From: Undaria pinnatifida
Lineage: Eukaryota; Sar; Phaeophyceae; Laminariales; Alariaceae
Direction: 5' to 3'
Length of the DNA stretch: 64,000 nt
Assembly (NCBI GenBank): GCA_012845835.1
Contig: JABAKD010000024.1
Location: 6,474,578 to 6,538,577, forward strand
Below the pieces are notes generated by a model. It saw only the letters and a program-made list of their open reading frames with translations. It did no database searches and was not told where the DNA came from. This document shows, in pieces, positions 56,141-64,000 of this stretch. The position numbers were made by a program, and so were the translations under genes. The stretch's first letter is position 1; the number at the start of each line of letters is the position of its first letter.

Positions 56141-57220
56141 AAGGCGAAAATATAAGCTGGAAATATCGAAAAATAACACATATCACGCAGTTGCAAAACA
56201 CTGAGTGCAGTACAGTCGTTGTTCCGAATTAGTGCAGAGCCTTGCCAGATAAAACTACCGGCGCTAACGCGAGACCCCGAACTACCATTGAGTATTGCTG
56301 TACTCTGCAAGACCAGGTTGTGGCAAGTAAATTCCACCGCACTAACGCAGGGAGCCTCATAAATGGGTGCCGCATCAACACGGACCCACCGCTGCATCGA
56401 CAATTCAATCGGTTGAATTCACAGCCCGAGTGTCCGGAATGATTTCGTAGAAATACAAGGGGTACCGAGCCATGCGTTCGACTGGCTAAACTTAGCGGTG
56501 AAATGGTGGCATATCTCCTTCCGTAGCCTGCGTCAGTGGTCGATGAGATGAAATATACTGTGAATGAGGTGGAGGGTGTAAGGGAGGAAGGTGAAAAGGT
56601 AAAGAGTTGGGACATGGAGACGGGAGATGATGAGGCGCAGGAGGAGTGCTGCAGTCACCGCCGGCACCACCCCGTGCTCGGCTGCGTTCCCACAATGATG
56701 AAGGCGACGGGGGAAGGGGATCCTGGACGGCCAAGAGATTGCTCTGCGGTTTGGTTGTGAAACTGAATTATTAATACAAGTGTCATATCCATCGAGCTGC
56801 GTGGGAACGTGAGTTGCCCAGCCTAGTAACGTGGGGAATGGGCTGGAATCGGCACGAGGTACCTGGTTACGGTGAAGGACGCCGAGAGGCACGGGCACTT
56901 GGCTGGTGAAGGCTACCCCCCGTTCTGACCACGATAAGACCCTCTGTTTTCGTTTTCGGTTTATATTTGTACTCGTTCTGAGTATAGCAGCGTAGCAATC
57001 GTAACTATTTGCTTTAATGCGAAGTAGAGGCACCTAGCACAAACAATTCTTCGTCCCATGTTCTTACCATGCTCTTCATGCGTATAATCGTGCATAAAAT
57101 ACGCCGGAAGTAAAGAGAAGAATATGAATAACCTATCTTGGAGAAATATGATGCTGTGTACGAATGATGACTGATGGCTGCCTTACGTAACGCTGGCTTA
57201 TGGCGGTCGTATTTTCCAGG
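56141..57220. other. Backbone without genes, unit C
   Basis: Collinear with 35,141-36,219, ending at the TTTTCCAGG insertion point. Confidence 0.45.
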
Positions 57221-58635
57221 TATATATTATAAAAATTAAAATACACTCCAGCTGTGAGATCGAATATTTTGTCGAAACTCATGTTTGAAAGCTGTATGTG
57301 ATACTCCGATCGCGCGTATTACGGGTTGTGTGTCCTCACTTAGGGTATAGGTCGGCGACTCCCCTTGCAACTACAGTGTAGCTATCAGGGTCAACAAGGT
57401 GATGTTAGGCAGTCTGTGCGCGGAAACTATAAAACCGTTTCTCAGGGGGACAAAATCTGACAGCTGCGGAAGGAAATGCATCAGTTTATCAAGTGAATAC
57501 TGTAAGCCGAATAACCGGTGAGGGGAGGGCGGAGTTTTTAAGGACGTGGGGGCCTGGTTTTGATCTAAAGGGGGGAGGGAGGGGGGGGAGGGGGGGGAGG
57601 GGACGGGTGGGGCAGGTCAATTTGTGCGTGGAAACTATAAATCCTTCTTGTGGGGGAGGGGGGGGGGATATGTGCCCAGGGAGGCGGGGGGCGGGGGGAG
57701 GGGGGTTCAGGTCGCATAGATGTAGGGGTTTGCTATACGTGTGGTGCTAGGTCTAGGCGATGGTGCGGGTGGTGGGGAAGAAGGGGGCGTTAGGGGCGGG
57801 GGTGGGTGGGAATTGCAGCAGCGGCATGGACAGCTCTAAAACAATGACGAGGCGATATCCAGGGCGTGGAAGTGTTCATTACTCTGGCGGATTTCGATAT
57901 TATTAGGTGGCGTTTTTAAGCAAGAGAAAGCGAGGAAAAAAAAGGGGGAAGGGGAAGGGTTTCCAAGAGGTTTAGGTCATATACAATATTAAAATACACT
58001 CCAGCTATGAGATCAAGGATTTGGTCGGCACTGATCTTCGCAACATTGTGTGTGATTCTCCGATCGCGCGTGTTAATCACATATGTAGGGGCTTGCTATA
58101 CGCGCGGTGCTGGGTCTAGGCGATCGTGCGGGGTGTGGGGAGGGAGGGGGCGTTGGAGGGGGGGAGGGGGGATGAATGAAAGCTACGTCATGGATGGCTA
58201 GAAATATAATGACGTGATATCAATTGCTTAGAAGTGTTTATTACTCTGGTTGATTTCGATTGTAAGTGGGGCGTTTGAACGAACTGGGCGGGGAACAAAA
58301 GGGAGGGCGAGGGCGGGGCGGAGGGCGGAGATGAGTTGGAGCTACGGCATGGATGGCTAGATTGATAATTAGATGATATCAGCTGGCTGGTAGTGTTTAC
58401 TACTCTGGTAGATTTTGATTTCAGGTGGGGCGTTTGAACAAGAGGGATCGGGGGGCGGGGGCGGGGGGGCGAGCATTTCAATATGTGCGCGGAAACTATA
58501 GACCTAAACCCTTAAAGGGGACGAATGTGACGGTTGCAGCAAGAAGACACCCCTTTATATCACCCGCCTGGTAATGTTTATTATTATGGAAGGTTTGATG
58601 TTACACGTAGTATGCAACCCATTTCTTAGGTGTAG
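57221..58635 (+). mobile_element. G-rich element, unit C counterpart of the unit B copy
   Basis: Same position and structure as 36,220-37,607. It differs mainly in G-run length (an extra GGGGGGAGGGG segment near 57,575-57,600) and small substitutions. Confidence 0.65.
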
Positions 58636-59340
58636 TAAATATCGTGTTAAAAGCTTCATTATTTGTTACTGTACATGTATCGAAAGATAGAGTATTTCAA
58701 TCGATAGGTACAATCATGTAGACACCATTATTTTCTGACATCGCTAATTATAAGAAAGAGATACATATTGTTAAATACAACAGCCGAGGTGGTGTGGTCA
58801 TGCAATGTCACCGCCGTTGAGAACGAAAGGGAGAAATGCGAATCGCTATTGTTTTGAAAGGAACGCTTAGTGTACACGCGCTCAATTACGTTACTTCGTT
58901 AGTCATACTGCGTAAGGCATAGATTGGGAGGCGATCATGCAGACGGTATGTACGGAATACCTTACGTAATACTTCGAAGTAAGTTGGTAGTGCGGTTTAC
59001 CGCAATTTTAACATATTTGTCTGTCGTACCCCCTTTTCACATTGTCATTGTCTCACATATACGATTTTACGCCTATGATTTTTGCCGTGCCGATGTGGGG
59101 CTCAGGGGTCGCCAACTCAAAACACAGATATACATCTTACAAATAAATACACCAAGCGAGGTGACGTGGGCATGCGATGTCACCACTATTGAACGCGAGG
59201 GTGACTTTACTTTGTTAGGCATGTGCTACTGCGTTTGGTAGAGGTTTTCAGGCGATCATGCACACGGCCGGAGGCACGAAATACCCTGCGTAATAGGTTG
59301 GTAGTGTGGTCTACCGCAGTGGTATATATACAGCAGTTTA
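58636..59340. repeat. Segment with imperfect internal duplication, unit C
   Basis: Counterpart of 37,608-38,310, with CGAGGTGGTGTGGTCATGC near 58,784 and CGAGGTGACGTGGGCATGC near 59,157. Confidence 0.5.
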
Positions 59341-60336
59341 GGCCCTGGTTTATTGTCAATCAACCACTTGATTCCCGACCGAACAGGTCGGCGAGGTTTA
59401 GTTTCTGAGAATTTTCACGCGTTGGGTACGATACCAATGAATGGTTAGAATTTGGGGGGGGGGGCTGGTCGTACCGTTGCGCAGAAGACGATTGACGGTA
59501 GTATTTATTTTATAGGGGTACAGTGTACTTCCGAGATGGCAGATTTCAACCTCACGGAAACTCCACAACAGTAGTGCAACTATTTCCAACTGGAAATACA
59601 CCGCGAGAATACGGAATAAGTAGGTAAATAGAGCATAACCCATTTATCACAAGACAATACGAAAGGTGCCCCTGCTAAAAGCCGAGGTGATGGAGACCCT
59701 GCTGTACGGGTGTGACTTGGACGCTCGGCCAGGAGCACTTCGCTGAGCTCTCAACGGCACACCACAACCTCCTCCAGATGACCATTGGCTTCAAACGCCG
59801 ACAACGCACCGACCACACCTCATGTCGTACGCCAAGGCTCTCAAGAAGGCACAAGTGTGGAAGGATTCAGACGACCATCCGAAAAAGACTCTTCCTCTTT
59901 GCGGAGACCATACAGTGGGCATCCAATGAGCGGCTGGCCAATCGCGTGACGTCCGAGACGATGGCTGGTGGGGAAAACCCGGGACCGGGCCTACCGAAAA
60001 ATAACTGGGCACACCGCCTAGCAGACGACATCAGGGTATTCCAAGCCACCGAGAGGTCTACGGATAGCCCCCTTTTGCCGTTCGGAGTACAGACGGTGTA
60101 ATAATAATAGCTGAGGGCGGGTGAGAAGAGTGGGCCCACGCAGCAGTCGACGCCATGAGCAGCGACAAGGGGACACCGGGGGGGAGCGGGGGGGGCAGCC
60201 GTACTGATATAGCTGTCGACGAATGCAAGAACAGTATGGCATGTCGTAGTACCGGTTTGACTAATACGTGGAACGTGTGCTACTATATATAGCCGTGAAC
60301 CCTACAGTACGGTAGATTTTTGCATTGTTCGTTTTC

Positions 60337-60560
60337 GTTAACAAGCTCAATGGGGGAAGCGCGAAAGCGGCAGCAATGACGCGTGTTGTCTTGCTTCTTT
60401 GTTGTTCTTTTTGCCTTGTTTCTCTGTTCATCCCCATATATATTTATGTTAATAAGCCCAATCAATGGGGGGAGCGCGAAAGCGGCCGCAATGGCGCGTG
60501 TAGTCTTGCTTGTTTGTTTTGTCCTTTTTGCCTTGTTTCTCTGTTTGTTCTCTTATATTG
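60337..60560 (+). repeat. Tandem duplication of about 110 bp, unit C only
   Basis: GCGCGAAAGCGGCAGCAATG (60,359) recurs as GCGCGAAAGCGGCCGCAATG (60,475), each followed by GCGTGT-GTCTTGCTT and TTGCCTTGTTTCTCTGTT. Unit B has one copy at 39,337. Confidence 0.85.
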
Positions 60561-60756
60561 CCTCCCCGCCGGCTTTATGCCGGTGTTTTCTTCCTCTTCT
60601 TCGTGTTGATTCGGACCTGCAAGACTGCTATCTGTTATTCTTCAGCATGTATGTATGTTTTTCTTGCAGCCATTCTGATCTTCTTGCATCACATTCTTCA
60701 GAACTCCTGTCGGCTTTCCCCCCCTCTTTTCGTGCTTTTTATATAATTAGGTTGAC

Positions 60757-61003
60757 TGATTCTACGATAGCCCTCCCCCAAAAACCAACGATTTTCTATA
60801 ACGAACGTTTCACGGCTGCTCCACACGAGGAAGGGTGCCACGAGTTCTAAGAGCATCATGAAATATTTTCTTGTTTGCAAAGGTCTATCGCACGATGACG
60901 TCGGGGTGGTAAGGGGCATTGTTTTTAAGTAAATACGGCCGGGAGCTGGTTTCCGGCGATTTCATTGAAGAAAAGTTGGGGGGGGGCTACCGTTGAACGA
61001 CTC
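60757..61003 (+). mobile_element. CCCCCC-type short TIR element nested in LINE, unit C
   Basis: Counterpart of 39,607-39,848, at the same place within the LINE remnant. Confidence 0.7.
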
Positions 61004-61224
61004 TGTTTCTTATCTTTACGGTCTGGCTTGTCAGTTGCTTTGTTGTGTTCTCGTACCCGGTACGCTAGCATTTCACTTGTTTTACCTTGATTAATCATGA
61101 ATTGCGAAGTGTGTGTGTTTTTTCTGTCTGTCTCTGACCACATAACGTGTATCTCTCTAGGATGAATAGTCAGCACGGACACTGGGTGTACTGATGTGGG
61201 TGTTGTACTCACATTAAACAGTTC

Positions 61225-61645
61225 ATTCTACCCAACGACATCAGTACGCCCAGGGTCCGTGCTGATTCCTCATCCTAGATGAATACAAATTCTGTGGTCA
61301 CGGAGTGTGACACAGAGTAAACCAAACAGTCGCAATTCATCAAGGTAAAGCAAGTGAAGTGCTAGCGTACCGGGTACGAGAACATATTAAAACAAGCCAG
61401 GCCATGTAAAAAGAGAAACAAGGAAAAAAGAAAAATACAAACGACAGGTGTTCTGAAGAATGTGATGCAAGAAGAAGAGCGGAAAAAGTAGAAAAGGCTG
61501 CAAGCGCAACACCATACGTGCTGAAAAGGAACAACAGATACCTGTTGCACGGACAAAACAACAACAAGAAGAAGATAACTTCTTCTGTTGTTGCATGGAC
61601 AAACAACACGGAGAAGATAACTGTTATTTAATGGAGTAGTACTCC
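61225..61645 (-). mobile_element. Second LINE tail, inverted, unit C
   Basis: Counterpart of 40,083-40,460. It retains a GAATGTGATGCAAGAAGAAGA piece missing from the B copy, so the B copy has a small deletion. Confidence 0.7.
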
Positions 61646-62430
61646 GAGTGGGGGATGCGTGGTGGGTCGGTGTTGGTAAGCGTGCTCCTCATGGGTTTCG
61701 GGGTCTTTGGTTGGTCTCTCCTCATGCCTCGCTGAATAGACTCAAAACCTTTTATGCATTATTTCCCTGCATAGAATACTAGAACACAGACAACATTACA
61801 TGGCTGAAGGGTAGCGCAGGGTAGCGCAGGGTAGAGCAGGGTAGTGACATGAGGGGCGTCATGCTTGTCTCATCATCGTCACCTACATTACCGCCCATCT
61901 ATGATGTTCTTGACGTGAATGTGACATGTAATATCACGTGGTTTCGCCTCAACCATGACATATTTCATGCTTTCACATCGAATCTATAACCTATCCTTCT
62001 ACGGAGGGCACTCCATTACATTTGGCCACCCTGAATAGTCGTAGATGCAGATCACCTAGCAATCAAAGGATGTCGTCAAAACATTCACAATTGGAAAGGG
62101 GATCGAAGATGCGGCTATTCGAAACAAACGAAATGAGGCTACAGATTCCCCCACACCATATAATATTGAGGCTTACATGCCTCCTTGCAAGATACACAAC
62201 CCTGTGATGGAGCTCACAACCGTGAGAGCTCGAGAAAGGGTAGGTATCTACGGTATACCAGTAGCAACCTGCCTACGAAAACACGAAAGGCGCGGCCACT
62301 GAGCGCAAGGATGCGAAGGGAGCCAAAGAGGAAGGTATAGACGCGGAATCAATGTCAAAAGGGAAGAACGGAACACGTGTCACGCTGTGAAAGCCAGACA
62401 ATTTTATGGCCAGCACACGTGGTGTGCTTG
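61646..62430. other. End of unit C
   Basis: Carries the 10-bp tandem repeat (61,808-61,848) and copies of the possible short LTR (about 61,928-62,020) and the charged frame (about 62,068-62,400). Collinear with 40,460-41,260. Confidence 0.4.
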
Positions 62431-64000
62431 TGTTCTTCGCACAAAACTGATATTTATATTTTCGTATTGATGTTGTGCTTTCATTAATACCGTACGACGA
62501 GATTGTAGTTTGGCTGTGGGCAAAAATGGTTGATGACGCACGTGTTCTATGACAGAAGATTATATTACCCATGTAGCAAGGATGCGTATTTCCTCACTTC
62601 GAACCCAAAAATATCCGGGAAACAGTTTTTTTCAGCTTTTAATTTTCCTGAACTAATCCCTTGTTTTCTCTCATTCCAGGAAAAAAGGCGTCATTTGGGG
62701 GGGGGACAATAATTATCATCTCCTCCTGGTGGTCCATGAACCACGCTCGAATACACGATTCATCCAGGCCTCTTGACAGCCATTTTCAGTCATTTACACT
62801 CTATACAGTGGCGTTGGGTAGAAAGAACGGTATCACGTGAAGACAACAACAGCAGTACGAAGTAATGGCAGGGCAGAATACGAGGGCCTGATTGAACTTA
62901 TCGGTTTTATTAGTTGATGTTTCACTTGTTCATGCCCTCGATGGTTTCGTCCTGCAGTGGTCCATCGAATAGTATTGGAAAACCACTGCTTCTCTTTAGT
63001 GCTGGCAGTGATCTCTGATGTACGAATATACTTATTATTATGTTGCGAGGGAAATCAGCAATAATACGAAGTACAAAGCAGGACGCGAGCGGCCACAGCA
63101 GTGCGCTACTGCGCAGTAGTAGTAGTAGTAGTAGGTTTGTAGCGATTGCGACCGTATCCGCCACTGTAAACCTAAACAAACATGGACGCCTCAACGAAAT
63201 GCCAACGCCCCAGCTGCATCTCCGCCGAGTTCACGCGTTCCATTTGAATGTGACACCTCGCATCATTATTATACAATTATTTTATTGTATTCCTTCCATG
63301 ACTTCGTTCGCCATGACTCCTCTCGGTCACATGGTTGGGCGTAAAGTAAACCAGTATATCGCTCATCAAAGAATGCGGGCAGTGTTTCAAGTAGCGATCG
63401 GTACTGTTCCACATCATCAAACAGATACATTTGTTGTACGAAATGCTTGCGCGCTCTAAACTTGGGGTACCCGCTGTGCTCGTAACGCACATCACAAAGT
63501 ATAATACTATAGGAGTATATGTGTGGTCTTCACAGCAGAACATCATCTAGTCTACTTGTGTACACAACATAATGGACAGCGCTACATTCCGAAATAGTCC
63601 CAGTATAAAAACCAAACATCGACGCCAACATCATCGGAGTCTAACAGCGTTGTTAGGCTTTGACCCGACAAGGTAATGAAATCGGGAATTTCTGCGAGTT
63701 AGGCAAAAGTCGCATAATAATTTACACCAAGAGGTCATTATTCTCTGCGAATTCACCTCAAACTCGCATGAGTTACTAACACCTAGGATGCAAAGCAAAA
63801 AAATGCGAGAAAACGCGAAAAAAATACCGTTTTACGCAAGGGCATACAAAAAAACAAATTCCGACACCACAGCCCCAAAAGTTTATTTTGAATCTCTCAG
63901 GGGGGGGGAGTACGAAACCCCCACCCGTCCCCCCAACGCCCCCCAATTTCTTATATAAAACATCCACTTCACTCAAGCTCCTATATAAAACAACTCTGCA
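62430..64000. repeat. Start of macro-repeat unit D, cut by the window end
   Basis: Nearly identical to 41,262-42,840 of unit C, including the open frames at 62,922-63,194 (minus) and 63,040-63,459 (plus). The AGT run at about 63,115-63,135 is longer than in C. It shows the array continues beyond the window. Confidence 0.85.

Larger units (their letters stand above)
59670..61195 (+). mobile_element. LINE 3' remnant, unit C
   Basis: The frame at 59,712-60,101 (129 codons) is the clearest LINE peptide in the window: VTWTLGQEHFAELSTAHHN, then GFKRRQRTDHT, TMAGGENPGPGLPKNNWAHR, LADDIRVFQATERSTDS and FGVQTV. One single-base shift separates it from the upstream METLLYGC. The peptide is the region following the reverse transcriptase domain. 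The catalytic part is absent. The tail lies near 61,155-61,190. Confidence 0.8.
41260..62430. repeat. Macro-repeat unit C (about 21.2 kb)
   Basis: Begins with the block TTCTTCGCACAAAACTGAT, shared with 4,786, 21,797 and 62,432. It differs from B by extra DNA at about 41,420-45,560 and by loss of the B palindrome. It has the longest form of several simple repeats. Confidence 0.85.

Overview
This window looks like intergenic or heterochromatic DNA from the nuclear genome of a microbial eukaryote. It is not bacterial: there are no operons, no ribosome-binding-site-led genes, and no open frame longer than about 460 codons. It carries non-LTR retrotransposon remnants, several families of short DNA transposons with terminal inverted repeats (TIRs), tRNA-like (SINE-type) boxes and large satellite arrays. 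The retrotransposon C-terminal peptide resembles LINE tails that I associate with stramenopiles such as brown algae, but that is memory-based and the host cannot be fixed from this window.

The main organising feature is a very large tandem repeat. The same ordered series of blocks recurs in direct orientation: a partial old unit (about 2.1-3.66 kb), unit A (about 4.78-21.78 kb), unit B (21.78-41.26 kb), unit C (41.26-62.43 kb) and the start of unit D (62.43 kb to the window end). The period grows from about 17.0 to 19.5 to 21.2 kb because different mobile elements have inserted into different copies. Units B and C, and the available part of D, are very alike. Unit A and the leading fragment are clearly diverged. 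Comparing units gives empty sites for many insertions, so element boundaries can be read directly.

Within a unit the order is: a non-coding backbone; a minus-strand Pro/Ser-rich open frame (best in C, broken by a palindrome in B, decayed in A); backbone with a short TIR element; a conserved block of about 0.7 kb; a satellite of the palindromic word CCCATGGG in two inverted halves; more backbone; a G-rich element (in B and C); and a LINE 3' remnant. Unit-specific insertions include a Tc1/mariner-like element (A, 6,887-7,623), a 1.46-kb TIR element made of two satellite arrays flanking a coding-like segment (A, 13,927-15,386), and a 0.36-kb tRNA-box element (B and C). Unit C also holds a stretch of coding-like but frame-broken sequence (42.9-43.8 kb).

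I see no confident housekeeping gene, rRNA, complete tRNA or CRISPR array. The best protein-coding candidate is the Pro/Ser-rich frame of unit C (48,206-49,516, minus), whose function I cannot name. Coordinates of repeat and element borders are read by eye and may be off by several bases unless a TIR or empty site fixes them.
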